From Phallusia mammillata (taxonomy: Eukaryota > Chordata > Ascidiacea > Phlebobranchia > Ascidiidae): 64,000 bases of DNA. The stretch spans positions 49,652-113,651 of the forward strand of contig QLIY01000031.1 of assembly GCA_003260075.1 (NCBI GenBank), read 5' to 3'. Below, piece by piece: positions 1 to 13,400 of this stretch; positions within the stretch are counted from its first letter, which is position 1, and every line of letters begins with the position of its first letter. A program made the position numbers and the translations under genes. The notes under the pieces were generated by a model. It was not told the origin of the DNA, did not search any database, and saw only the letters and a list, made by a program, of their open reading frames with translations.

Positions 1-235
1 GCGAACCAATTACTCTTTGACGCGACCCAAAATAAAAGTTGTTTTGCGTAGTTTCTCGCGACCCATGAATGTCCATATTACCATCTTAATTGTATTTTTG
101 TCTGGTTTTGTTAAAATTACTGCGTCATTTTGAAAATGTTTGGTCACAAAAGTCAAACAAATATGATTCGCGTTTTTAGACCAAATTTCCATTTAAACCG
201 AATTTTACAGCGGGGCGGTACATTATCAGCTAGAC

Positions 236-742
236 CAGGGGTCACCAAACTTTTTTCATTGCGGGCCGGATAAGTTTAATAATAATTCGCGCGGGTCGGA
301 TAGTTTACATGGCCTAGCGCCGTCTTTTCGAACTTATCCCGAAAGGCGATTTTGATAGGGGCGCCAGGATATGGTCTTTCTATAATCCCATTAAAAATCT
401 GGTCATGCGACTATTAAATTGTATAGTTAGTCTCATCTTACAAGCAATGCTTGTATATTACGTCACAAGTGACCGAAGAAAGCAATCGTTTGCGCACAAT
501 TAACACTTGTAGTTTGTTTGTGACGTAACAAACTGGCTTTGGGTCAATCTTGGGCGTTGTAATCCCATAAAACAAGGTAATATCAATTCTACATATTGCG
601 ACAGGAAAACTTTCGTAACAAGTAGATTAATTTTTAAATGTTACAAAGTTATCAATTCGATTTGTCAAACCAAAAAATGTGGTCGCGGGCCGCATGAAAT
701 GACCTCGCGGGCCGGATCCGGGCTGTAGTTTGGTGACCCCTG
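236..742. mobile_element. hAT-type non-autonomous element, TSD AGCTAGAC
   Basis: Terminal inverted repeats CAGGGGTCACCAAAC and GTTTGGTGACCCCTG are flanked by the exact 8-bp duplication AGCTAGAC at 228-235 and 743-750. About 507 bp, no transposase frame. Ends are GGGCCGGA-rich. It sits in the calcium channel intron left of the IIIS1 exon. Confidence 0.9.
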
Positions 743-822
743 AGCTAGACAACGGTAGCAGTGACATGAAATGACCTAGCGGGCCGGATCCGGGCCGTAG
801 TTTGGTGACCCCTGAGCTAGAC
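743..822. repeat. Tandem copy of the hAT right end
   Basis: The last 45 bp of the hAT element, its target duplication and the flanking sequence are repeated once more, so a second GTTTGGTGACCCCTG plus AGCTAGAC ends at 814-822. Units differ at a few bases (CGGGCTG versus CGGGCCG). Confidence 0.85.
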
Positions 823-1115
823 AACGGGTAGCAGTGACATGACAAACAATGTATGACGTCACAAACAAATTCGACCATTAATACTTCACGTCTAGTTTGC
901 AACTGATTTTGTTACTTTATTTTTGAGAAAACTTTTTGTGCTGAAACCCATGTACGATAACTTTGCAGACAATTTTTAGCATACTTTGTCACGTACGTAT
1001 TCCAATGTCACGTACATATAAGCCAGTCAACAATTTTAATGACTCAATTGAAAAAGGTGTACATTTCAGCTTAAATAGCCAAGTTGTATCATGAGTCGAA
1101 CACTCACTTAAGTAC

Positions 1116-1245
1116 TTCGTTGAGTGCTGACTGTGAGTTGATTGGATTCTCACAAGCCAGAGCAACACTGCTTAACATAATGCAGATGAAAATTCCGTGG
1201 TTAAAAATATTGTTGCTTGATATATCGTAGCACCACACACGAAAT
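1116..1245 (-). CDS. CACNA1 (CaV1-type): CaV1 exon: IIIS1 (last exon in window)
   Basis: Reads [20 protein letters not shown], then [17 protein letters not shown]. This aligns with IIIS1 including the LSS and E-(N/D)-P features. Acceptor TTGCAG, donor GTACTT. No IIIS2 exon was found between here and position 1. Confidence 0.92.
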
Positions 1246-4200
1246 CTGCAAAGAAAAATTTGCAATATACCACCCAGGAATTAGTTGGCTTGCTGCAAAG
1301 AGGCCAAAAATTTGTTAAGAATACAAAAAGGTATTAAAATATTTAAAAACTAGTGCAACTTTTTGCAACTGGTTTTGGCAGTTTCTAACTAGTTTTTTAA
1401 ACAATATGTTTTGCAAAAATCAACAAATAATATTTTCTGATTCAAATTTCTTAAAACATCTTTTCCTTATGAATTTAGGATGTATGTAATTCGCCTTTGT
1501 GGCATCATTGGTATCTTATTCAAATAGAATCTAAAAGTACATTTTCAAATTAAATATTGCAATGTTTTTGAGAAACTATTAGACTGGGTCACAATGCTAC
1601 CTTTTACCAAAATCTATTCTTGTTGACTCTAGGCACTTAGCTCAAACAACAACAAAAAACGGTTAACATCGCCTATACAAACTTACGGATTGGTTGGGGT
1701 GAATACGAAGAACGAAGTGGCTTGTGGCATCGGAACTTTCTTCCCTTTGAGGTGTAACTCAGACATCCGGCGCGGTCGCGGTCCTGCCGGGATATCAGGC
1801 TCCAATTCCCCGTCGCTGTCGTCTGGCATGTGTCGATCCGAGTTCGTTTCGGATGGCTCGGTCACTTCGATTCTGTCAACGAAAAAAGACAATGCCATAA
1901 AATGTTTTACCGATAATTCAGTGAATTGCATATGAATTTGATTGCAACCTTAAAACCCAAATCGTAACTCGTTGGTTGTAAACTATTCCAGATAAGTGCA
2001 TTCCGTATTTACTCGATTATAAGCCACACTTGATTGTAAGGTGAATGTTAAGGTGTCCAAAAAATAATGTTAGCCGCCCTCGATTGTAAACCACACAGAC
2101 TGTAGGGTAGTAAACTTTATAAGTTTCGGTTTCCAATCGAACAAATACGGTATTCAAGTTAATTACACATATTGTTTTCCCCGAAAAAACGGTTCATCAT
2201 GACATTGGGGAAAAGACAACCGATTAATTGCACAAAAAACGTATCCTAATATATATGCAATTAACCGGATTGGTTTATACCTGATAGGCGGGACATCGTC
2301 TTTTTCGGCAATGGAGTCATCGATCTCATGCAATGTAATGTCATCTTTGGTTTCTCCCGCAGCATTTAAAGTTGCATCTGCGTCCAGTGTCCCGTTTGTC
2401 TCTACACTTGTTGTTTCCTTCTTTTTGAAGAGTTTTCTGTTTTGAACAAAAAGACGATTTGTTTAGCGCATTTTTTTACCAAGTTGTTTAAAGCAACTTT
2501 TCAAATTTTGACTTAGCTTTTTGACATTTATATTTTTGGAATAGAGCCATATTAATACGCAGACCTACAGGATTAATTAAAGTGTACGAAAAAGCCTAAG
2601 GTGTTTGTTGCTTATTCGAAAATTTGAAACGTTCGTCTTAACCGCCAGGTTTTAAAAAAAGTTTTGTATAAATACAATATAATAAAGAAAAAAAGGTGCT
2701 TAAACATTAGAATGAATGTATTTGTAAAGAGAGCGGCATAAATGAAAAGGAGTGACATTTCCAAAACCAACATTAAATAATATAACTGCATTAATATTTA
2801 GCAGATCATTTTTACCTTAGTTTCTTCAATCTCATCGTTTTCTTTCTCTTAATCTCTTCCTCTTTTTCCTTCTGCGCCACATTCAGGCTTTCAGCGTCAG
2901 CCAAGTTGTCAACAGCGATAGCCAAGAAGACGTTCAGTAGAATGTAGTTTCCACAAACAAAGAGAACGATGAAATAAACAGAGAGAAAAAGTCCAACACT
3001 CTTTGATCCACCGTACGCTTGTACTCCGTTGTACATCACTACATTCCAATCTTCACCAGTTAGAATCTGCGTAAAAGAAATTAGGTGACTAACCTTTCGG
3101 TTGTAGCGGTATTAGTAGGGTTTAATGAAACATTTCTTTACAAACAATACTTATTCTTTCCGTTAACAACTTGACAGGCCAAGTTTGGGACAGGAACGGG
3201 TTTTAGGTTCTAATATGAAAATAGTGTATTTGAAATGTTTCAATTTTGTGGTGAAAAAGGTTGACAGAATCAACCTGTTAAATATTTCTGAGTATAAATT
3301 AAAAAAATTAATCCCCCTAGTTGAATTTCGAAAAAAGGGAAATTGGCCCCTAAAAATTCTTATCACAAGCAAATATTTGTAAACCTGGAAGACAGTTAAA
3401 AGTGCGGGAAGAATCGTGTCAAAGTTGGATCGAATCTTTTCGTCTCCCTCCGCAATCGAGTTGAACCTCCCTCCAAAGAGCTGCATCCCGAGCAGTGAGA
3501 AGATTACAATAAAGAGAAAAAGCAGGAGCAACAATCCGGCGATGGAGCGAATGGAATTGAGGAGTGAAGCCACCAAGTTGCTCAATCCCGTCCAATACCT
3601 AAAAACACGTCAAGATTGCGTCATAATGACGTCAGTGGGAGATAATTATGTCACAGTTTTGCAAAAAAAGTTTAAATTTAGACAGAAAATAAAATATGTT
3701 TTTTTAGTTTGTGATGTCATATCATTATCTTGTGACGTGTCAGTTTGACAGTGGTGATGCGCTTACCTTGTCATTTTGAAGATTCTTAGGAGTCGTACAC
3801 AACGCAGCACGGATATGCCTAGAGGCTCCATCACCTATGATGTAAGATAGTGTGGTGTGAGAAACTGGGTGGTCTTGTGGTGACCGAAAAGCACGTTGGG
3901 ATTTTAGGACTCAAAATGTATCTATGCAACCTTATATTCAGATTAGCGGTTATAAACGACAACTGAAAAATGTTGTGTAAAGTAGTGAAACAAATAAAGT
4001 AGTGTTTGAAACAGATTTGTAACTAGGTTTCTGTTTCGGGGTTAAGTTTACGTAAAGTTAGTCCGCGTAAAATTCTGGTTAAAAAAAATTGTATGTAAAA
4101 CCTGCAAAAAATGTCATAACTCAGTTCTGCGGTTTTTAGACTGAGTTCCATCGAACCGCTAAAACCCCCCCCCCCAGATTTGTAACTAGGTTTCTGTTTC

Positions 4201-7200
4201 GGGGTTAAGTTTACGTAAAGTTGGTCCGCGTAAAATTCTGGTTAAAAAAATTGTATGTAAAACCTGCAAAAAATGTCGTAACTCAGTTCTGCGGTTTTTA
4301 GACTGAGTTCCATCGAACCGCTAAAGTATGAAGTTGTATTAAGAGTTCCACTAAAGTCAATTTAGAGCCACAAAAAGTCAACCTTATCGTGCATTTTAAA
4401 TTGGTTCAACAAAAGCTTAAATATAATGGCGAGGTTGGGCATGTTGGTCAAGGTTAATACGCACAAATTTTGCTAAAAGTGTTAAAATATTGCCCAATAA
4501 ATGCCGCATACCGAACTAGAGCCTTTAAAAACCGTCGTTTCACGCTACAGCGAAGTCCTGCTGTCATAATGCCTGCGGCAGACAAAACATAACCCAAAGT
4601 TCGAAATGGGCCGGCAGGGTCCGTGACAAACCCTAAGGTTTCTTCTTACACACCTTTGCACTCGTTAACACCAATTCAACGATGCCTCCACACACCACGA
4701 AGCAGTCGAACCGGTTGAAAAGCGACACAAAGTAAACTTGCATCCCCAGTGCGTACATCTTTAACAACATTTCCACTGTGAACACTGCCAGTAGGATCTT
4801 GTTTGATAAGTCTGTGGTTGAACATATATGAGGTTAAATGTCTATACTTTGAAAGCACATTATCTACACTTTATAAGTACAAGTATATAAGTTGTTGCTG
4901 CCAGGCATAACATCGACCTTATAGAGCTCTTATGGTAGTTTTATTTTTTTGCTAACGTTTCGACGTACTATTCAGGTCGCCTTCTTCAGGGTAAGTAACA
5001 CTGAATGCGCGTAGCACAGTGCACGATGAACGAAGGAAAAAAATAAACAACAAGTTTTTCACTATAAGGTTTTTCCTTTCAGAATGTTTTCAAATTTTAA
5101 CAATTTAAAATTGTGAAACTCCAGCAAAGAAGTTTACGCACATTTACGCATATATGGTGCAAGTATGAATACACACTATGGTGCAAGTATATTAGCAAAA
5201 CTTTTCCTGTGACGATATTATATCTCATGGTTGACAGCAAACATTGTCCCTTAACCCACTTTAAAATGCATTGAGCCAGTACCTGCAATGAACTTTAGGG
5301 CTAAAATATCGTTCCCAGCGGGACTTGCATTCAAAATGGTTTAAATTTCAAAGAAGGGGTTTAGTTCACTCTATGTGTAACTACATACCATAGCAGTGGC
5401 TTTTTGGTCGGGCAAGCAGTGCAACGTACGGTAAACAAAGACAATCATGTTAGAAGTGGTTAGGAAGTTACCTTGGACTTGCGTGAGCCAGTCAGGCTGC
5501 CTGTAGTGTTCGGTTGCAAGGGAGAGGGTGTTTAGAAACACGAGGACGATTACCAGCCAGTAGAAAGTCTGAGATTTCACAACTAAACGAAATCTTCGGC
5601 GCGTTTTTCGATTCCATCTCTTCCACCGACGACTGAAATTACAAGAGCAAGTTTTGATTGATTTTTTTGCTCCATCTGTGATTTTATGTGCTGTAATTCT
5701 ACGACGTTGGCTTTTTGTTTGTTAGTTTGTGCGTATGAGTGTTTGATATTCATTATGAAATTGTCACAGTTGGTCAAACTGAAAATCCAAAACAGTTATG
5801 ATTTAGTTTAATTTTATAGGATGAATCAAAGGCTACTCTGATATACAGTATGTCTAGTGTGTTTTGTTTATTCTACGCCATAAGAGAAATAGACGTTTCG
5901 TTAAACTCTAGACAGCACTGAAAATATGCCTTTTAAAATATTCATAAATTTCACAGCATTTGTTATGTAACCCACCATTTACGATTTCAACATTCCGCAT
6001 TTTTCAGCATGATAACATTTTGAGAGGCAAACGACTAATTTGTTTGTATGAAAATATGAACACTATTATCATGATGAGATGCAAAGAGCAAAGTTTACAC
6101 ATTGCGGTTGCGTTAAAATGTTTTGACGACCTGTGACATTTTCAAGTGTTTGTTGTAACATAATTAGCATTATTTGAAGAATGTGTCACTATTTAGTTCT
6201 TGGAATTTGCAGTTTTCAAATATTGTTCGGCTCGTGAAAAACACATTAACTCAAAAACCATGAAAATCAAATATATTTGATGAAAATGTTTACCTACAGA
6301 AATTTCATCTAAAAATGATTTGTCTAATGAATCTCACAGAATAGTTCGCTTTTATGGCAAAATTAATGACTAGGTCAATAAATAGTGTTGCCACAAATTA
6401 CGTTGAATAGATTATTTTCTTTTTCAGTAAACTGTGTGCTAAGATGAACATAAATTCATAACTGGGATCAGCCCTGAAGCGTCAATGCAGACCAGCGATC
6501 TCTAGTCCCGGAAAGACTCCTGTCGTGGGTTCGAATCCCACCGCAGGCTAGATTTTTTTTCTAGCCTACGCCTTGCCATATGGTTGTGAATGATTGGTAA
6601 CCGGCTGATTCGGTATGGCGCCTTTAATGGGCCTGGCGTAATGTGATTTAACTGTGTGCTAAGAAATTATTTTTGTAATAAATTTTTCGAGTTGACTGGC
6701 GACTTAAATATAGCACTGTATCAATAAATTATTTTTGTGTAAACACAAGAAAAATATTTTTTTGAAACACTGTTGTAGCAAATTATTTTTCGCCAAACAC
6801 TGTCATAATAATAATAATATTTTATAAACGACAACGTGACAATAATGCAGCTTCAAAACACCAAACAAGGCACCATGCTGCACTTACCTGTAACTTGTCT
6901 TGCTTAGCTTCTTCCTACACGCGTGACGTCACATGCATCGTTACGACATCCGGTGACGTATGATGACGTGTGAATGATGAGTGCGTGTCGATGGAGGGCG
7001 TGGCGAATGGCAAAGCAAAAAAATGAAAAGAAAAAACACAAGCATAAAATCGTTCGTCCATGAAGCGATTTTTATTGTTTTTGTTCAAACAAATGAAATG
7101 ACAAAAAGTTTTTCGATATGCTTTAGTGTGATTCAATCACGATTTGCAAAATCTCTTTAGGTAGTGATGGAAATTTTGGTAGTTTGTGGCACTGTAGGTA

Positions 7201-10200
7201 ACCATGAAAAACTTTAATTAACTAAAAATAAAATGATAAATTCACTGCCTTGCTTACAGTAGTTGTTTTATATCTATTTACCAGTCGTATGTTCTTTGTT
7301 TAAATTGTACCCAAAAAACATGAATTCAAAAAGGGTCTGTGTTCTTTTTGTCAGTAGGAAAAGCCCAATGCACGAATAGAAAGCTATTTGTGCGAAAAAA
7401 TGAGTTAAAACTCTGAAAGATGTCAAGCAAAATCATCATTCATATTTTCCACACTGAATGACTGCCATAATGTAATAAGATGAGAGAAACGTTGCTATAC
7501 CTCTGCCTTTGTAACCACGTCTCATCCGCTTGGGCACCGGAATCATCACTCATATTGTCATCAAAGGCCTCCGAAGTTCCTGTGTTCAAAATGAATATTT
7601 ATACGACACATTAATGTACTAAATTAAATTGTCAGTGAAATACGTATCTGTTATTTTGTGTGTCAATTTCTTTAAAGAAGTGTTTTTAATGTTCAATTTA
7701 AACATATGTGATGACAATCGTTTTTGTCGAAACGTCTAATTAATAAAATGAATACGTTTTATTCCACATCGCTGGCATTTGATTTTTAGTAAAGCTACTA
7801 TTTAAGTCCGCGTCTTGTGTACCTAAATTTAAACATAAATAACGCAAGTCAAAGAGATAGAATGTGACAAAGTTTCAAAAATTCTTGAGCAAAATATAAA
7901 GCAAGTTGAATAGACAAATTAAGGGAAAAATTAAATGTGTTTTAATGCTACTATTTGCAGCAAATAATCAGTCTTCCTCTTTTCAGACGGTCCTAATTTA
8001 TGTGATTGTGTTTTAATGGTAAACTTCGCAACATCAATCTGCCATAGTCGTTCAAAAAACATCAAGATAATATTCTAGCCCAACAACAATATAATAGTCA
8101 TATTTCACATCATCATGCTACAACCGTCCCAAGAAAAATTTCCTCATACAGCTGATTTTACAGACCCCAATTTACTGAAGGAATTCCAGCACTGATTGTT
8201 ACGTTAGCATTCAACGACGGATAGAAACAAAGCCGTAACAATTCGATGAGCTTTGGGTCGTATTGCATTTACAAACACAATCCCAGCCACGCTGTGTTTG
8301 GCCTGTCCAAATTGAGCCACTTAACACCAACAAATACGACTTGCAAGTGTTTGGCCGGATCTAATGTACAGTCGACCATCCAACATGATCCCACGGAATT
8401 CGGATCTTTCTATTCAACTATGTTACTCAACTATCTAGTCTCATTAAGTCCCTGTGGCCGTAACGGAAAACGAAACCACGATTGATGTTGGCCTGTCAAC
8501 AACTCCCCCCACTTGTATTATTTCGGTTTCAAGTTTATTTGCCCCTGAAAATGAGTAGCTTGAGTCGTCGGAAGCGAAAATGGAGAGCACATCTATTGTT
8601 TGAATTGTAAGGTTTGGGTTGAAAAAAGGTTGAAAGTTCAGTTCTGATATTCCCGCCTTTAGTGAAACTTTACTAAGATAAAAAGTAGATCTTGCCAAGG
8701 AGTCTAGTTCCCGTGAAAAAGATCTATTTGCCACAGGTGTGCACTTCTGTGCCAAAATTTGCTAACAGTGAATTGGTAAGGCAAGTAGATGACTTTTTCT
8801 GCTATAAGAGTACTGCCCCCCCCCCAAAAGATCTATTTGCCACAGGTGTGCACTTCTGTGCCAAAATTTGCTAGCAGTGAATTGGTAAGGCAAATAGATG
8901 AATTTTTCTGCTTTAAGAGTACTTACGTCCTTTTTTGTTTTAAGAGTACTGTTGGCTACATTTTGTTTTTATAAACTTTTGCCGATCGGAACGCACGAAC
9001 GTTAGTAATTTTTAACAAATATGCTGGCCCATGTGGTAATCAGATAAGGTTTACATTATAACTTGAACGTTGTAGCAACGTCGCTTTAAAGTACCAACAA
9101 TACGAACTTAATGTGTTTATTATAAGGATTATAAGTTTCTCGTTTTCAATAAATTGACGGTATCTTTAAAGTTGGTCAGTTAAACACATAATTTAAACAG
9201 CTACTGCTTGTACCATGAAACTATTGGAAGTAAAGTAATTTCCTATACCATCTAACAGCTATCAAGACCACAGGAATGAGGTCACTGCATTATTAGTTCA
9301 CGGTGATCAAGATCATTTATGTCACGTTCATCACACCATTGCTCTTAAGCCTTAAATCCGCAATCGAAACCGCACAGGCGTTGACAACACGTCGACACAC
9401 ATGTTACCCCAATGTGACGTCAAATAAGCCTGACGTCGCCAGTGACCGCCGGGACATGACGTCATCGTTGAATATTAAACCAGTGACGTCATATTCGGTG
9501 ACTTTTGTATATCCTATGCAACGACCTATACGGTTCGGGTTTTCTGACTCCAATTGATATATCTGTGTTGGTAGTTTTGCAAAAACCTCTGATTTTGGAT
9601 ATCTGACACTTCAAACAACGGTTCACAAAAAGCAGATCTCGGAGAATCAGGTTTACCGGCCTTTTTACCGACTCTAAGCATGAAGTTATCGCCACATTTG
9701 TAATTGCCAAACTTGTATTTTAAGAAGACCTTAAAACTGCATTGTTGTCGATAAGCTTCAACCCGAAGAAGCTCTAGCCGAAAAACGACATGAAGAGTAT
9801 GCATGATCAAATGGGCGTATACAGTGTTTTTTTTGAGGTGTTTTGGGGGACCGAAAAATTTTGGTATTTAAATGAAACACTTGCGGTCTCTCAAAACTAC
9901 TTAGCGGTCACCCAAACCAAACCTTAAAAAAAACCTGGGCGTATAGATCTTTTCTAGATCCGTTTAACCGATAAACACCACAAAAGTCAAACTTGACAAA
10001 ATTTCCATCTGTCTGCTATATTTAAGTAGTCAGTCAACTCTACACCGCTGTGACGTCATTCGAGCAACCGAAGAAGGTGCAAAGGCTGCGCGCGAGTCCA
10101 TTTATGTACCGAATGACGTAGTTGGCAGAGGGAGCCTTCGCGTTGACGGAAATGCACTTCTGATGCATAACCACATGCAGAAATGCCTGCTGTTGTATAT

Positions 10201-10444
10201 ATCTTCAGCTACTGTGCCCAAATATCAGACTTGAGGCTAAAATATCGATTACCAAGCACGCAAAATGTACAGCAAGTTGCTATCTTCGAAAATAAATTGG
10301 TCTTAAACATACTTGAAAACCACACATAGTGGCTCAAGTTGGAAAATCAAATCCGTTTCTATGATTGTGAATAATTGCTTCAAATTATTTCCACGAAAGC
10401 GTTCGTTTTAAAGTGTGCCATTATTGAGAAAGATTTTTTTGACT

Positions 10445-10498
<54 letters not shown>

Positions 10499-13400
10499 TT
10501 TGAGCCGAAGTCAAGTACTCAGGTTTCGGCTGCACCGTCAGTTTTCAAACCGCAGGTAACGTTGCGACCCGTAATTGAACGAAAAAAGTATTTGCACGAA
10601 ACAGAAATAACTGATTTGGGGTTTCCACGACATCTGCTTGAGAAATGGAGATTTTTATTCGCACGAAGGTGAACCATATACTGACTTATCGGAAGCTTGA
10701 ACCTGTGTACGTTTGCTGTGCGGTATAAGAGGTAATGTTACACTAAAGTCTTGATACTTGCAAAGATATTCCATGTATTCCTTTGTTTTTAACCCATTTA
10801 CATACCTCGTAAAAACTTGCAACTACTCCTTTGAGAGAGATATCCAACTAAAGATACTTGAACACGTATGAAGATCAAAAGGCAAAACACAAGACAACCA
10901 ATCTACTGACCCTTTTACGGCCTGTGTAACTTCTGAATTACACTGAGAAAATACGTAAGAGGTATGCAGAAAGACATCTGGCTGATTGCTTACATTTATT
11001 TTTTCACGGGGCTCGAACACACGACCCTCCGAACAACAAATTCTAATAACAATTTCTGCCTCTGAATGAATCAAGCACCTTTCGACCATTCGGCTAAATG
11101 CATATTAAGAGGAGCATGAGTCACTGTATCATATTCTAGAGGCAAAAACTCCACCTAATGGACAGACTTACTTCTATCATCTCCCCCCCCCCAATGCATA
11201 TTAAGAGGAGCATGAGTCACTGTATCATATTCTAGAGGCAGAAACTCCACCTAATGGACAGACTTACTTCTATCATCACCCTCCATGTCTTCATCCACAG
11301 GATCCACATCTTCAGCTTGCGTGATCCACTCCATGTAACCACGCACGTCTTCGTCGATCTGTTGTTTCTCACGAAGTTTTTGAAATTCTCCGCGAGCATT
11401 GGCCTTCTCTCGCTCCTTGGAGAATTCTCTGTAGCAAAAATAAGGATTTTTTTACCACATGCACTATTCTCTTAAATCCAATCCACTGATCAAAATCTTC
11501 ACAAACACTTAATAAATGGACAATATTCAACAATAAACTGATCTTACTGTAGTTTTATAACAAACAACCGACGTTTGGACATTTTCATAAAAGACGCCTT
11601 CATTAGGATAATGACACAACACAAAGTTCTTCTAAAGAAACAAAAGCATTTTNCTATTCTCTTAAATCCAATCCACTGCTCAAAATCTTCACAAACACTT
11701 AATAAATGGACAATAGTCAACAATAAACTGATCTTACTGTAGTTTTATAACAAACAACCGACGTTTGGACATTTTCATAAAAGACGCCTTCATTAGGATA
11801 ATGACACAACACAAAGTTCTTCTAAAGAAACAAAAGCATTTCCGTTGGTTCCAGTTTGAAGCCGAACAGGCCTAAATTCACTGCTTTCTGTGTGATGCTT
11901 TTGTCGCTTTATAAAAACTTTATGCTTTAAGATATGACATTATCCTGATAAGGGTATCGTATGGGACGTCGAAATGCCGGTTGTTTATAATAAAACTGCT
12001 GAAAGAGCAATATTTGTTTGTGCAATATGCCTTGCTGGAAAACTTCTCATTTATAGTTCACATTGCTGCGGGTTTTAATTTTGTGTACTGTGTCCTAGGG
12101 ATAAAACTCATAGGTGCCTTAGATCTGGCCCCGTGCTTTCCTAACATTATTCCCACAGGGGTGAAATTTAATTTTCAGTTGGCATTTAAAATAAAATAAA
12201 ATAAAATGTTTTTTCTCTCTTAGATTGATGTCATATTTTATGGTAGCTTGGATAAATCACATTATTATAGTCGAGAGATCTCACCCGCTCAACACTCCGA
12301 GAATAAGGTTCATAACGAAAAACGATCCGACGATAATCAGGGAAACAAAGTAGATCCAAGGCAAGTAGCTTCCCATAGCGTCGTTTGTCTGCAGAATGAT
12401 ATATACAACATAAACCAAGATATGACCAATGATGTCAATATAATAATGTTCAAAGGAGTTCTGCTATGCAGCTATAAGGACAAGCATATGCAATCTTGTT
12501 AACTGGTTGTTGAAATACAAAACCTAATAAGAACGTAATTCACGACACTAAGAGTTTTTACGCCTCAACATGGCAACTCTCGTAAGGAAAAACCAATCGT
12601 TTAAAATGTAATTTTGACATGTTACCGATAATGCTGTTTTTACCGAAATGTGTATCCAGTGCATTAAGAATCTCAAGATAAATGTTTCTAAAACTGATCA
12701 CATGAAGATGCATTTTGTGACGGATAAGTTACAGCTGACTGCAGCGTAAAGTGCACTACTTGTCAACACAACAAGCAATGTGATGGCACAGAGCAAGGAC
12801 CTGGAAATTGTGGTTATGCGATACATTTTAACAGCAAGGCAACTGTGCAGGGCAAAAAACAAGAACATAAAACACTACATGGATATTTCAAAAACGTATG
12901 TAAAATTTTCCCATTAGTGTTTTGTTAAGAAGGAAATCCTAAGTTTAAAATTTATCCGGGAAGGCCCCCCCCCCCAAAAACGTATGTAAAATTTTCCCAT
13001 TAGTGTTTTGTTAAGAAGGAAAACCTATATTAGTTAGTGTGGCATCGTGGGGTGGTAAGTTTAAAATTTATCTGGGAAGTGAATTCATTGCCAATTTCGT
13101 TTACGACCCAGACGCGGTTTAGAAAGGGATTATGGTTTCCCCGCTGTTGAAACCGCTTGTTATCAAAACGGCTGTACTCACAGAATTCGACATGAACACC
13201 TGCTATGCGTGATTGCTACTGTCTGCACAAAATATGCATTGCGGCAGGTATATTTTTGCTCGCCTGTGTAATTTGACTGCATTCTTAAGAACAATGTTTC
13301 GTTCCTTATTCAAAACAGAGTATCATTAAAATGCTAAAAATGCTGATAAACGTCAAGACTTGGGAACGCTAACAACTGACATTGCTTTTACCGGTAATAA

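Noticed and set aside
4676-4858. Minus-strand 60-codon frame at the IIS2-S3 exon
   Set aside because: It is the wrong reading frame of the real calcium channel exon at 4654-4811.
10415-10672. Proline-rich 85-codon frame
   Set aside because: Created by the 53-C run; the flanking residues show no family similarity.
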